Shown: piece after piece, positions 7,625-17,360 of the stretch
How the letters are laid out: each line of letters begins with the position of its first letter
Position numbering within the stretch: the stretch's first letter is position 1
Origin: Brevundimonas sp. SGAir0440
GTDB lineage: Bacteria > Pseudomonadota > Alphaproteobacteria > Caulobacterales > Caulobacteraceae
DNA: 64,000 nucleotides
NCBI RefSeq assembly: GCF_005484585.1
Contig: NZ_CP039435.1
Location: 806,001-870,000 of the forward strand
Direction: 5' to 3'
Notes under the pieces: generated by a model
What the model was told of the DNA's origin: nothing
Databases searched by the model: none
What the model saw: the letters and a program-made list of their open reading frames with translations, nothing else
Position numbers and translations under genes: made by a program

Positions 7625-10600
7625 TCAACTACCCGCGAGCGCCGCCGCCAGCAGGGTTTCGGGAATGGGCATCAGCTTGGGCCCGTCGGTCCAGACCAGG
7701 GCGGCCTCGACGGGGCGGTCGGGATAGAGGCGCCTAAGCACGGCGACATAGACGGCGGCCTGCAGCACATAGGCGGGATCGACCGCCTCGACGGCGTCTG
7801 GCGCAGGGCGGTTGGTCTTGTAGTCGACGACCAGAACCTTCTCGGGCGTGACCACCAGCCGGTCGATGCGGCCGTTGATGGCGACGCCGGGCGGCAGGTC
7901 GGGCGCCGATCCCGTCAGGGCCACCTCGGCGCGGGAGCCGGGACCGAAGACGGGGGCGAAGCGGGCGTCGTCCAGCACAGAGAAGGCGGCGGCGATCATC
8001 TCTGCGCGCTGGGCCTCGTCCAGATCAGTCTCGCGAGCCAGCAGGCGTTGGGCGGCGTCGGGGCGGTCGGCGGGCGCGATCTCGGGCAGGCGTTCCAGCA
8101 AACGGTGGATCAGGTCGCCGCGCCGGAATCGGCCCAGCGATGCCCCGCCGGCCGCGCGGTTGGCCAAAGGCGAGGGGGCGGGAATGCGGATCGCGCCGCC
8201 CTCCATCCGTGACGGCGAGGCGAAGCGGGCGGCGGCGTCGGCCGGCGGCGGCGAGGCGGTCCAGGTTGGCAGGACGGCGGCGGACCGGACTTCATCGGCG
8301 GCGACCAGACGACGCTCGGGGTCGACGCCATAGCGACGCACACCGTTCTCGACCTCGCGCACCTGATCGCCCAGGCGGTCGAAGGTTTCCTCGAGGATCG
8401 ACCACCAGCTGCCGGCCTCGGCGCCTCGGCTGGAGGCGCGGCCCATGACGATGACGCGGTCCCGCGCGCGGGTCAGGGCGACATAGAGCAGGCGCAGGGT
8501 CTCGTCGTCGGTGCGGGCCTGGCGCGCGGCGCGGGCGTCGGCCGAGGCCGGGCAGTCGTCCTTCGCCGAGCCGGGCGCCATCAGCCAGGCCTCGTCCTCG
8601 CCCTCCGGCGTGACCGCGGGCATCAGGGAAGGGCCTTGCGCCTTCGCCTTCATGGTGGTGTCGGGCAGGATGACGATGGGCGCCTCCAGACCCTTGGCGC
8701 CGTGGACGGTCATGACGCGAACCTCGCCGCGCGCGCCTTCCAGTTCGCGCTTCACCTCGACGTCGGCGGCCTCCATCTGGGCCAGGCAGGTCTCCAGATC
8801 GACCGCGCCCCGGTTCTCGGCGGCCAGCACCTGGTTCAGGGTCTCGTCGATGGCTTCTTCCGCCTCGCGCCCCAGCCGGGCCAGGATGCGGGCGCGGCCG
8901 GACCACCCCGTATCGTCCACCCGGTTCAGGGCCTGGGAGAAGAAGGCGAAGGGATCGCCGCCGCGCGCGCCGATGGCGGCCTGCAATGCATCGCGGGCGC
9001 GGGCCCATTCGAGGCGTTCGTGCGCCCGGTCGCGCAGGTCGCGCCACAGCTGGCCGGCCTTTCGGTCCTCGCGCCCGGCCAGCGCATAAAGGCCGTCCTC
9101 GTCCACATCGCACAGCGGGCTGCGCAGCACCTCTGCCAGGGACAGGTCGTCGTCGGGGAAGAGGGCGAAGCGGGCCAGCGAGATCAGGTCGTCGAAGACG
9201 ATATGGCTGGACAGTTTCAGGCGGTCGGCGCCCGCGACCGGGACGCCCTCGGTCTTCAGCGCGCGAATGATTTCTTCGAACGTCGCGTCGCGGCGTCGGA
9301 CCAGGACGATGTAGTCGCCATAGCCGGCGGGGCGCAGGTCGCGGGTGCTGCGATCGAAGACGGCGACGCCGCTTTCGACCTGGCGGCGGATCTCGCGGGC
9401 CAGGTCGCGGGCCAGGCGCTTCCTGGCGCTGCCGGCGCCTTCCTGATCGACGGGATCGTCCCAGGCGTCGGTTTCTGGCGCGGGCTCGTCCAGGAACAGG
9501 GGCCACAGGTCGATGGCGCCGTGCTGGCCGATGCGGGCGGGCAGGTGTCGGGCGATGTCGCCTTGCGGGCCGGTCAGGGCGCGGGTGCGGTCCGGGTCGG
9601 CGAAGACGGCGTCGACGAAGGCCAGCACATCTTCGGTGGAACGGTAGGAGGTGTTCAGTTCCGGCCCGGCGAAGGGCTCGCCGGCGCCCTCGGCCAGGGC
9701 GAGGAAGGCCCCGCGTTCCTGACGCAGCCGTTCGGGTCGCGCGCCCTGGAAGGAATAGATCGACTGTTTCTCGTCGCCGACGGCGAATACGGTACGGCCG
9801 GACTTTTCGCCGGAGTAGAACTCGCCGGTCAGGGCGCGGACGATGGCCCATTGTTCGGGGGCGGTGTCCTGGGCCTCGTCGATCAGGACGTGATCGACTC
9901 CGCCGTCAAGCTTGTACAGCACCCAGGCGGCGGCACCGCTTTGGGTCAGCAGAGCGGCGGCGCGCGCGACCAGGTCGGGGAAGTCCAAAGCCCCGCGCTT
10001 GGCCTTGGCGGTTTCGTAGAAGGCGGCGTGGGCGCGGGCCAGGGTCAGGACCTTGACCGTATCATCCGCGACCTTGGCCTTGCGCAGGGCCTCGCGCGTG
10101 GCGAGGAATTTCGTCTGGAGGTCCAGCAGCCAGCCGACCGCGCCCTGCGGCGCCGATTTGGTGCCCATGCTCTTTCGCGGCTCGCCCGCCTGGGTGCAGA
10201 AGACCCCGGCCAAGGCCGCGAACCCGGCATAGGGCGGGGCGGCGACGCTCATGGCGTCGGCGATCTTCTTGTCATTGGCCGAGCCGGTTTCCATGGCCTC
10301 GGCCATGCGGTTCCATTCGCCGGGATCGATGAAGGCGACGAAGTCCCGTTCCAGATCTTCCGGGCTGCGGTCGCGCTCTGCGCCGGTCAGGGCCCAGGGA
10401 TCGGGCGCGGTTCCCGCCTCGGCGCGGTCGATATAGTCCAGTAGATCGGCGCGTTTCGCCTCGATCATCGACAGCAGGGCCTGGAACCGCTGCCAGTCCA
10501 GCTCGACGGCGAAATGGCTGTAGGCCTGGCCGATTGGGCCGTCCGGATCGGCGACGGCGGCGCGGGCCAGATCTTCGCGCGCGGCGTGGCTGAGAACGGT

Positions 10601-11065
10601 CGCGGCCTGGTCTTCCAGCACGGTGAAGCGGGGCGAGACCCCGGCTTCCAGCGGGAACCGGCGCAGCAGCTTTTCGCAAAAGGCGTGGATGGTCTGGATC
10701 TTCAGCCCGCCCGGCGTCTCCAGCGCGCGGGCGAACAGCTTGCGCGCGCGGGAAAGCGCGGCGTGATCCATCGCCTGCGGGTCGCCGTCGTCCAAACGGG
10801 CCAGTTCGCGCGACAGGGCGGCGTCGTCCAGCACGGCCCAGCCGCCCAACTGGTCGAACAGCCGGGCCTGCATCTCGGCGGCGGCGGCCTTGGTGTAGGT
10901 GACGCACAGGATGGCGCCGGGGTCGACCCGATCCAGCAGCAGCCGCGCCACCCGGTTGACCAGGGTGGTGGTCTTGCCCGAACCGGCGTTGGCGGTGACG
11001 AAGACGGTCAGGCGCGGATCGGCGGCCAAGATCTGCGGGGCGACGATCTGGGGGGCGATGCTCAT
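7625..11065 (-). CDS. addA: AddA, helicase-nuclease subunit of AddAB
   Basis: UvrD-like 3'-5' helicase with a RecB-type nuclease, processing double-strand breaks with AddB for RecA loading. About 1146 aa from ATG 11065, which overlaps the addB stop (ATGA). Walker A is ANAGSGKTTTLVNR near residue 30, the DEAQD helicase motif lies mid-protein (VLIDEAQDTAPEQ), and the C-terminal nuclease motif is VVDYKTNR. Helicase motifs LLYVALTRARDRV and MTVHGAKGLEAPIV are clear. It is the last gene of the overlapping operon. A 6-bp inverted repeat surrounds its stop, but there is no T-run. Confidence 0.95.
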   Translation of the reverse strand: MSIAPQIVAPQILAADPRLTVFVTANAGSGKTTTLVNRVARLLLDRVDPGAILCVTYTKAAAAEMQARLFDQLGGWAVLDDAALSRELARLDDGDPQAMDHAALSRARKLFARALETPGGLKIQTIHAFCEKLLRRFPLEAGVSPRFTVLEDQAATVLSHAAREDLARAAVADPDGPIGQAYSHFAVELDWQRFQALLSMIEAKRADLLDYIDRAEAGTAPDPWALTGAERDRSPEDLERDFVAFIDPGEWNRMAEAMETGSANDKKIADAMSVAAPPYAGFAALAGVFCTQAGEPRKSMGTKSAPQGAVGWLLDLQTKFLATREALRKAKVADDTVKVLTLARAHAAFYETAKAKRGALDFPDLVARAAALLTQSGAAAWVLYKLDGGVDHVLIDEAQDTAPEQWAIVRALTGEFYSGEKSGRTVFAVGDEKQSIYSFQGARPERLRQERGAFLALAEGAGEPFAGPELNTSYRSTEDVLAFVDAVFADPDRTRALTGPQGDIARHLPARIGQHGAIDLWPLFLDEPAPETDAWDDPVDQEGAGSARKRLARDLAREIRRQVESGVAVFDRSTRDLRPAGYGDYIVLVRRRDATFEEIIRALKTEGVPVAGADRLKLSSHIVFDDLISLARFALFPDDDLSLAEVLRSPLCDVDEDGLYALAGREDRKAGQLWRDLRDRAHERLEWARARDALQAAIGARGGDPFAFFSQALNRVDDTGWSGRARILARLGREAEEAIDETLNQVLAAENRGAVDLETCLAQMEAADVEVKRELEGARGEVRVMTVHGAKGLEAPIVILPDTTMKAKAQGPSLMPAVTPEGEDEAWLMAPGSAKDDCPASADARAARQARTDDETLRLLYVALTRARDRVIVMGRASSRGAEAGSWWSILEETFDRLGDQVREVENGVRRYGVDPERRLVAADEVRSAAVLPTWTASPPPADAAARFASPSRMEGGAIRIPAPSPLANRAAGGASLGRFRRGDLIHRLLERLPEIAPADRPDAAQRLLARETDLDEAQRAEMIAAAFSVLDDARFAPVFGPGSRAEVALTGSAPDLPPGVAINGRIDRLVVTPEKVLVVDYKTNRPAPDAVEAVDPAYVLQAAVYVAVLRRLYPDRPVEAALVWTDGPKLMPIPETLLAAALAGS

Positions 11066-14000
11066 TCTTCGTCCCCGTCGCCGATCACCGACCACTCCCA
11101 GACGCGGGCCAGATGGTCGTAGTTGCCGCCTTGATTGCCCATGAACTGAGGTGCGGCCCAAGAAATGTAAGGCGTGTTCTCGTCGTCGAAACGAGCGACG
11201 CGGCGCTTCAGACCTTCCAGCGCCGCCTGGGCCAGGTCGACGGCCTCGAGGCCCGAGGCGCGGGTGACGACTTCGCCCGCCGTCTTTCGCCCGACCACGC
11301 GGACATAGGTCAGTTCGTCGGGCGTGACCGGGCCGTTGGTGTCCTTGAACCCCCCGTCGGCCAGGATGGCGGCGGTCAGGGTCAGCTGGGGGGCGAAGCC
11401 GGATTTGACCTGTTTGGCGGACGGCGCCGCCCCGGTCTTGAAGTCCATGACCGCCGCGCCGTCCGACGCCAGCTCGATCCGGTCGGCGAAGGCCTTGACG
11501 GTGAAGGGGCCGGCCGGGGCGTCGAAGGTCATCGTCCCCTGCTGTTCCACCAGGATGTCGACGCCGCGCGCCCGACGTCGACGCTCGAACTCGGTCAGCC
11601 AGCGGGCGCAGTTGCGGGCCAGCGGCGCCTCGCGCGCCATGGCCGCGTCCTCGAACCCGCGCGCGCCCAGTTCGCGCAGCAGATGGTCGTGCAGGATGGC
11701 CTCGCAGTCGTCAGGCAGGGCGTTCGGCCAGTCCAGCGTCAGCCGTTCGATGGCGGCGTGGACGGCGTTGCCGCGAGCCAGCGCTTCGGCGGACGCGCCA
11801 GGCCGCTCCATCGCCTCCAGCCCCAGCACCCACAGGGCGTAGATGGCATAGGGATCGCGCACCCAGCGTTCGATGCGGGTGACATACAGGCTGCGCGGAC
11901 GGCGATGCACCGGCGGGCGCGGCTCCGGTCGTTTGGCGAACCGGGGCGGGCCGGGCGGGGGTGCGTCCAGGGCGCGGGCCCAGTCCAGCACGGTCGTGGG
12001 ACGCGGCAACGCCACGCCGGCCCCGCGCGTCAACATCTCCAGCCTCCACAGCCAGCGCGAGCGGACAGCGGGCTGGCCGCCGCGCCGCTCGCTGTGGATC
12101 AGGATGACCTCGTCAGCGCAGGCGGCCTGGACGAAGTCCTGCGCCGTCTGGCCCAGTCGACGCTCGGGCGGCGGCAGACCGAGCGCCTTTCGCATCGGGC
12201 GCGACAGGAAGGGATCGGTGGGGGCCGCCTGGGGCCAGACGCCCTCCTCCAGCCCGGCCAGGATCATCCGGTCCGCCCTGACCAGACGCGCCTCGATGGC
12301 GCCGAGAATCCGCAGCGACGGATGGGTCGCGCCGCCGGTCCGCACCACGTTTTCCTTGACCAGGGACGTGACCAATTCGGCCAGTTCCGCGCGGCGGATG
12401 CGGCCGAGCGACGCTCCGCCCTCGATCAGGCCGGACAGAAGGCTGGCGGCGGCCTCGCCGTCGGGACCCGCCCAGGCGTTCTGGCCGGCGAGAGTTTCGA
12501 TCAGCCGGGTCAGGGCCAAGGCGGCGAGATTGAGGTCCGCGCTGAGCTTTTGGTCCGCGTCGGGCGCAAAGACGGCGGTCGCGGCTTCGACGGCGGACTG
12601 AAGCTGATCGACCAGACGGGTCGCGGCCGACAGCCGGGCCTGTTTCCATTCCGGCGGCGCCTTGCCGCGCCGGTCGGGCTGGACCGCTTCCAGCAGACGG
12701 CGATGGATGGCGGCGAAGTCGCGCGGGCGGGGGCCGCGCAGGGCGTGTTCCTCCAGCGCGGCGACGGCGGCGGCCTGAGGAGCGTCGCCCAGATCGAACC
12801 GGACCAGCGGATGTTTGACGACGGCGAGCAGCAGATGGGGCTGGACCGGATCGGCGATCCAGCGCGCGCACAGATCGACCAGGACGCCGGCGGGCAGGCG
12901 CGACAGCGGGGCGCCGGCGGACGAATCGGGGATGACGCCCCAGCGTTCCAACCGGGCTGTGACGCGGCGACCCAGGGCCTGATCCGGCGTGACCAGGGCG
13001 CAGGTCTTGCCCGGCGTTTCCAACGTCTCGCGCATCATCAGGGCGATGGCGGCGGCGGCCTCTTCCTCGGCGCGCACGCTCAGCAGTGACAGGCCCTGCA
13101 GCCCTTCGGCGATGGGGTCGCGCGCCTCGCTGCGCGCGGCGGCAGCCGAGCGGATGTCGCGGATGGCGCGGCGCCAGTCATCGGTGGCCTCGGCGGGGCG
13201 CAGGGCCTCGTTGACGAGCCGCTGGCGCGCCAGTCCGCACGCCTCGACGGCGGCGGGAACGGCGGGACGGAACCAGGGGCGGACGGTTTCGCGCGCGATC
13301 TCGCAGCGGTCCAGCAGCCGCTTCATCGCGCTTTGCGGATGTTGTTCGTCCAACCGATCCCAGACGCCGGCGTCCAGATCCAGGTCGAGACCAGGCAGGA
13401 CGACGCAGCCCAGCGGCGCCCGCGCCACGGCCTTCAGCACGTCGCCGGCGGCGGGGACGGTGCCGGTCGAACCGGCGGCGATGACGGGCTGGCGCGGCGG
13501 CTCGCGGTCCCACAGCTCGGCGAGGCGGCGCAGCAGGGTCGCGCGACGCCAGGCCGGATCGACCAGACCCAGTTCGGCCAAACGCTTCGGCCAGGCCTCG
13601 ACCGCCAGACCCAGAAACTCGGCCGATCGTTCCCAGTGTTCGGCCATTTCGCCGTCGACCAGGGTCGTGATCCGCTCGGGGTTCTGAATCTCTTCCAGTT
13701 GGCAGGAATCGAGGAAGCCGCCCAGCGCATCGGCCAGGTCCAGCGCGCGCATCGGGCTCAAGGACGCATCGAACCGTTCGACGATCATCCGCGCCATCTC
13801 GAAACGGCGGGTCAGGGCGGGGATGGCGGGCGGCAGGTCCAGACCCAGGGCGCCCGGTGTAAACGGCGGCTCGTCCTCCTCCAGATCGCCTAGCGGCCGC
13901 ACCTGAGGCAGCAGGATCGGGCGACCCTGAGACAGCTTGGACAGGGCGCCGGTGAAGGCGCGCGCGGCCCGGCGGTTGGGCAACAGAATGGTGGCGTCCG

Positions 14001-14130
14001 ACAGGGTTTCGGGCGGCAGATCGCCCAGCCAGGCCAGCACCCCGGCGGCCAGGTCCTCAAGGAACGGCCGGTGCGCGGGGATGGCGTACCAGCGCGGCGT
14101 GTCGCCCAGAAAGGGATCGAACAGGCTCAC
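11062..14130 (-). CDS. addB: AddB, double-strand break repair protein (alpha type)
   Basis: Partner of AddA. About 1022 aa from GTG 14130, which overlaps the murU-like stop (GTGA); the reading frame extends further upstream but into that gene. The N-terminal inactivated helicase half contains LLPNRRAARAFTGAL without a clear P-loop, as usual for alphaproteobacterial AddB. The C-terminal RecB-like nuclease motif VMDFKTGAAPS is present. ATGA overlap with addA indicates translational coupling and matched subunit amounts. Confidence 0.93.
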   Translation of the reverse strand: MSLFDPFLGDTPRWYAIPAHRPFLEDLAAGVLAWLGDLPPETLSDATILLPNRRAARAFTGALSKLSQGRPILLPQVRPLGDLEEDEPPFTPGALGLDLPPAIPALTRRFEMARMIVERFDASLSPMRALDLADALGGFLDSCQLEEIQNPERITTLVDGEMAEHWERSAEFLGLAVEAWPKRLAELGLVDPAWRRATLLRRLAELWDREPPRQPVIAAGSTGTVPAAGDVLKAVARAPLGCVVLPGLDLDLDAGVWDRLDEQHPQSAMKRLLDRCEIARETVRPWFRPAVPAAVEACGLARQRLVNEALRPAEATDDWRRAIRDIRSAAAARSEARDPIAEGLQGLSLLSVRAEEEAAAAIALMMRETLETPGKTCALVTPDQALGRRVTARLERWGVIPDSSAGAPLSRLPAGVLVDLCARWIADPVQPHLLLAVVKHPLVRFDLGDAPQAAAVAALEEHALRGPRPRDFAAIHRRLLEAVQPDRRGKAPPEWKQARLSAATRLVDQLQSAVEAATAVFAPDADQKLSADLNLAALALTRLIETLAGQNAWAGPDGEAAASLLSGLIEGGASLGRIRRAELAELVTSLVKENVVRTGGATHPSLRILGAIEARLVRADRMILAGLEEGVWPQAAPTDPFLSRPMRKALGLPPPERRLGQTAQDFVQAACADEVILIHSERRGGQPAVRSRWLWRLEMLTRGAGVALPRPTTVLDWARALDAPPPGPPRFAKRPEPRPPVHRRPRSLYVTRIERWVRDPYAIYALWVLGLEAMERPGASAEALARGNAVHAAIERLTLDWPNALPDDCEAILHDHLLRELGARGFEDAAMAREAPLARNCARWLTEFERRRRARGVDILVEQQGTMTFDAPAGPFTVKAFADRIELASDGAAVMDFKTGAAPSAKQVKSGFAPQLTLTAAILADGGFKDTNGPVTPDELTYVRVVGRKTAGEVVTRASGLEAVDLAQAALEGLKRRVARFDDENTPYISWAAPQFMGNQGGNYDHLARVWEWSVIGDGDEE

Positions 14131-14855
14131 GCCTCTCCCGCCAGTTTCGCCTCGGCTTCGTCCCGCGCCTGCGGGTCGCCGACGTGCATCCAGGCGCCGT
14201 CCAGAACGCAGCCGAACAGACGTCCCTCGGCGGCGGACTTGCGCCACAGGGGGCTGAGGGAGAAGGGGCCGTCGGGGCCGTGATCGGCGTATCCGGGGCG
14301 GATGATGTGGACGCCCATATAGGCGAACGGCGCGGACGGGGCGTCGCCACGGAACGTCAGCGTCCCGTCGTCGGCCATGAAGAAATCGCCGTCGCCCTCA
14401 AAGCCGATGGAGCCTTCGCGGCGGGCCAGCAGCAGGGCAGCGTCCATGGTCTCGGGGTTCCACAGCCGCACGAGGTCGGCGAGCGCATCGCCGCGATCGA
14501 TCCAGACGCTGTCGATATTGGCGACGAACACGGGATCGTCGCCCAGCAAGGCGCGCGCCTTCTTCAGCCCGCCGCCTGTTTCCAGCAACTCGGCGCGTTC
14601 GTCGGAAATCACCATCTCGGGGCCGCGGCTCCGCGCCGTCAGATGCGCCTCCAGTCGGTCGGCGAACCAATGAACATTCACCACGGCCCTTTCGACGCCG
14701 GCCTCCGCCAGACGGTCCAGCACATGGTCGATCAGGGCGCGGCCCTGGACCTCGACCAAGGCCTTGGGTCGGTCGTCGGTCAGGGGCCGCATGCGCGTGC
14801 CCAGGCCGGCGGCGAGGACCATGGCCGTTTTTGGCGCAGTCTTGGGGGCGGTCAT
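14127..14855 (-). CDS. murU: MurNAc-1-phosphate uridylyltransferase (MurU-like nucleotidyltransferase)
   Basis: 242 aa. The signature of sugar-1-phosphate nucleotidyltransferases, AMVLAAGLGTRMRPLTDDRPKAL, is at the N-terminus, followed by ETGGGLKKA and VANIDSVW. It lies directly after an AmgK-like kinase with an ATGA overlap. In the known AmgK/MurU shunt these two convert recycled MurNAc to UDP-MurNAc, bypassing fosfomycin-sensitive de novo synthesis. The specific substrate is inferred from the pairing; the transferase fold is clear. Confidence 0.87.
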   Translation of the reverse strand: MTAPKTAPKTAMVLAAGLGTRMRPLTDDRPKALVEVQGRALIDHVLDRLAEAGVERAVVNVHWFADRLEAHLTARSRGPEMVISDERAELLETGGGLKKARALLGDDPVFVANIDSVWIDRGDALADLVRLWNPETMDAALLLARREGSIGFEGDGDFFMADDGTLTFRGDAPSAPFAYMGVHIIRPGYADHGPDGPFSLSPLWRKSAAEGRLFGCVLDGAWMHVGDPQARDEAEAKLAGEA

Positions 14856-15943
14856 GCGCGTACCTCGGCTGGAACGTGACGATCAAACCAGCGTGCGACG
14901 GGCGCCAAGGCCGGCTGGTCCAGATTGGCGTTCAGATGCCGCCACATGCGCGGCAGGAACTGGCGGTAACGGGGCTTGCCGTCGCGCGCGATCAGGCGGG
15001 CGAAGATGCCGATGATCCGCGCCTCGTTGAGGGCGGCGAGGCCTGAGTAGTCGGCCATGAAGTCGGCGCGGTCGACCTGGGGCCGCAGGGCGAAATAGCG
15101 GTCCAGCGCCTCGGCCTCCAGCGCCGGCGAGACGTCGCGGCGGGCGTCCTGAAGCAGGGAGTGCAGGTCCCACGACGGGTGGGCGCGCACCGCGTCCTGG
15201 AAGTCGATCATGCCGACGCGCGCCGGGCCGTCGCGCTCGGGCAGCCAGATCAGGTTCTCGGCGTGATAGTCGCGGTGGGCCATGACCGTCGCCCCGGCCG
15301 CGCCGGAGGCGACGATGGGCGCCCAGGCCGCGCGCCAGTCGGCGACGGCGGCGTCGTCGAAGCGGACCCGATCGTCGAGTTTCGGCAGCCATTCGACGAA
15401 CAGATCGGCCCCGCCCTGAAGCGCCGTCTCGTCATAGGTCAGAAGCGGCCAATCGCCGCCGGGACCGTGCAGGGTTTCGGGCGGAGCGCCTGCGTCATGC
15501 AGAACGGCCAGCGCCTCGATGGCGGCCAGATAAAGCGGCGTCTCGTCGGCGCCGCTCTCGATCACGCGGGCGAACAGGGCGTCGCCGAAATCCTCAAGCA
15601 CGGCCAGGCCGTCGGCGGCGTCCAGGGCCGGGATCACGGGGGCGGACAGGCCCAAGGACTTCAGATGGGCGGCGACGGCGGCGAAGGCCTCGATCCGGCC
15701 GGCGGACAGGCGGGCGACGGCGTTCCAGCCGGCGGCGTGACGCTGCTCGGGCGTCCAGCGCGGATCGCAGGGCTGGCTTTCGGCGGCGGGCGCCTGATCC
15801 ATCAGCATCAAGGTCGGACCGGTCGTCGGCGTCAGCCGCTCATACCGCCGCGTCGAGGCGTCGCCGGGCAGGGGGGCGCGCGCGGCGTCGGCCAGGCCGG
15901 CGGCCTTCAGGAAGTCGAGACGGAGGGTTTCGCGGTCAGACAT
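14852..15943 (-). CDS. amgK: AmgK-like anomeric MurNAc/GlcNAc kinase (phosphotransferase family)
   Basis: 363 aa of the aminoglycoside phosphotransferase fold, with the catalytic loop VMAHRDYHAENLIWL and the metal-binding motif GMIDFQDAVRAHPSWDL. The gene context (tsaE upstream, murU downstream) matches the cell-wall recycling kinase rather than a resistance enzyme. Its ATG overlaps the tsaE stop by 8 bp. Product: MurNAc alpha-1-phosphate or GlcNAc alpha-1-phosphate in the cytoplasm. Confidence 0.87.
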   Translation of the reverse strand: MSDRETLRLDFLKAAGLADAARAPLPGDASTRRYERLTPTTGPTLMLMDQAPAAESQPCDPRWTPEQRHAAGWNAVARLSAGRIEAFAAVAAHLKSLGLSAPVIPALDAADGLAVLEDFGDALFARVIESGADETPLYLAAIEALAVLHDAGAPPETLHGPGGDWPLLTYDETALQGGADLFVEWLPKLDDRVRFDDAAVADWRAAWAPIVASGAAGATVMAHRDYHAENLIWLPERDGPARVGMIDFQDAVRAHPSWDLHSLLQDARRDVSPALEAEALDRYFALRPQVDRADFMADYSGLAALNEARIIGIFARLIARDGKPRYRQFLPRMWRHLNANLDQPALAPVARWFDRHVPAEVRA

Positions 15944-16394
15944 GCAGTTCCTTCAGCCCCGTTTCCCATCGGCCTACGCCGGAAACGGTCGCAAGGCGGC
16001 CGTCGCCCTGTTCGGAGATTTCGATGATCAGCTGGTCCGCTCCTAGGAACCGGCCGGGATCGTCGCCAAGACGCTCGGGCCATTCGATGAGGGCGCACCC
16101 CTCGTCCAGCGCCTCGTCCAGGCCGATCTCGAACGCTTCTTCCGGCCGGGTCAGGCGATAGAGGTCGAAATGGGCGACGGGAGGGTCGCTTTCGTAGAAC
16201 TGGACCAGGGTGAAGGTCGGGCTGGGCACGTCCTCGTCCGGCGTGGTCAGGGCGCGGATCAGGCCGCGCGCCAGGGTCGACTTTCCCATGCCCAGCGGAC
16301 CGTAGAGCAGCAGACTGTCGCCCGCCGCCAGCAGGGGGGCGATGGCCTGGCCCAAGGCGGTGGTGGCCTCGGTGTCCGGCAGGGCGATCTTCAT
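15936..16394 (-). CDS. tsaE: TsaE, tRNA t6A37 biosynthesis ATPase
   Basis: 152 aa. ATPase partner of TsaB and TsaD in making the universal t6A modification of ANN-decoding tRNAs. The P-loop is YGPLGMGKST (about residues 31-40), followed by SPTFTLVQFYE and HFDLYRL, and the late ALIEWPERLG motif, all characteristic of TsaE. It overlaps the acyltransferase gene upstream by 4 bp and amgK downstream by 8 bp. Confidence 0.93.
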   Translation of the reverse strand: MKIALPDTEATTALGQAIAPLLAAGDSLLLYGPLGMGKSTLARGLIRALTTPDEDVPSPTFTLVQFYESDPPVAHFDLYRLTRPEEAFEIGLDEALDEGCALIEWPERLGDDPGRFLGADQLIIEISEQGDGRLATVSGVGRWETGLKELHV

Positions 16395-17245
16395 GGAAAC
16401 ACCGCGTCGTGGTCGGCGGCCAAAGTCCGCTCGGTGAAGGTCTTCAACGCCTCTGTGGCCTTGGCGGCGTCCACGTCCAGCCGATCGGCGGGAATGGGCA
16501 GGCCGACATCGACGCCGAACGGCTTGCCTTCCTTGTTCAGCAACTCGTGGAACAGGGTCACGTCGCGCAGCTCCTGCGAGACCTTATCGAACAGGTGAAA
16601 CAGCCGGCTGTACGGGCCGGTGACGTGCATGGGTACGACCGGCGCATCGTGTTTGCGCGCCATCGAGGCGGCGGTCGGGGCCCATTCAGGATCGGTCAGG
16701 ACGCCGTTCTTCTCGCGCGCCAGACGGCCGGCGGGGAACATGACGACGCAGCGTTCGGCCTCGAACGCCTCCTTGGCCGCGTTCAGCGTGGCGCGGGTCT
16801 TTTCGCGGGTGCGTTTGTCGTGGACCCATTCGACGGGGATGATGGTCTCGTCCAGCCGGGGCGAGACGCGGATGGCGTCGGCGTTGGCGAAGAAGATCAT
16901 GTCGCTGCGCCGCTGCTTGATCGCGTCGAACACGGCGACCCCGTCGGCGATGCCGGTGGGGTGGTTGCAGACGACGACGCAGCGGCCGGTCGCGGGCAGG
17001 CGCTCCAGATTCGTCGTCGTCACCTTCAGCCTCAGCAGGTCCGAGACAAAATCGAAGGTTTCGGTCCCCGACAGGTCGCGGATGGCGTCGGCCATCCGCA
17101 CCGCCGCCCCATAGCCCAGCACGCCGTAGAGCGCCGGCCGCACGACCGGCCACAGCGGCGAGGCGGTCAGGCGCGGCGCGCGTTCGGCGATCAGCACATC
17201 GACGATGTGGGGCTGACGACGGGCGGGAGGGGTGGCGGCGGTCAT
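16391..17245 (-). CDS. PlsC-family acyltransferase
   Basis: 284 aa. It has the acyltransferase motif I as NHPTGIAD (His-x4-Asp) and motif III as MFPAGRLAREK, placing it among glycerophosphate or lyso-lipid acyltransferases. Substrate could be lysophosphatidate or another lyso-lipid (for example lyso-ornithine lipid); the sequence does not decide. It is the first gene of the six-gene overlapping operon reaching addA, and diverges from the S9 peptidase gene across a 115-bp gap that should hold both promoters. Confidence 0.8.
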   Translation of the reverse strand: MTAATPPARRQPHIVDVLIAERAPRLTASPLWPVVRPALYGVLGYGAAVRMADAIRDLSGTETFDFVSDLLRLKVTTTNLERLPATGRCVVVCNHPTGIADGVAVFDAIKQRRSDMIFFANADAIRVSPRLDETIIPVEWVHDKRTREKTRATLNAAKEAFEAERCVVMFPAGRLAREKNGVLTDPEWAPTAASMARKHDAPVVPMHVTGPYSRLFHLFDKVSQELRDVTLFHELLNKEGKPFGVDVGLPIPADRLDVDAAKATEALKTFTERTLAADHDAVFP

Positions 17246-17360
17246 GAAGGATCGCTTGTCGCCGGTTCGGTCGGAGGGGGCAAGATGCGCGGCGTCGTGG
17301 ACGCTTGGCGATCGGACGGGCGGCCCCTATCACTGGAGAAAAGCTGTGGGGAATGAAGAC

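Noticed and set aside
8636..10444. A 602-codon plus-strand frame inside addA, and another (11113-13089) inside addB.
   Set aside because: Both are antisense to intact helicase/nuclease genes and have glycine- and glutamine-rich compositions typical of shadow frames.
14852..15943. An aminoglycoside-resistance kinase.
   Set aside because: The fold matches, but the murU-like partner and tsaE neighbour point to the cell-wall recycling kinase AmgK.
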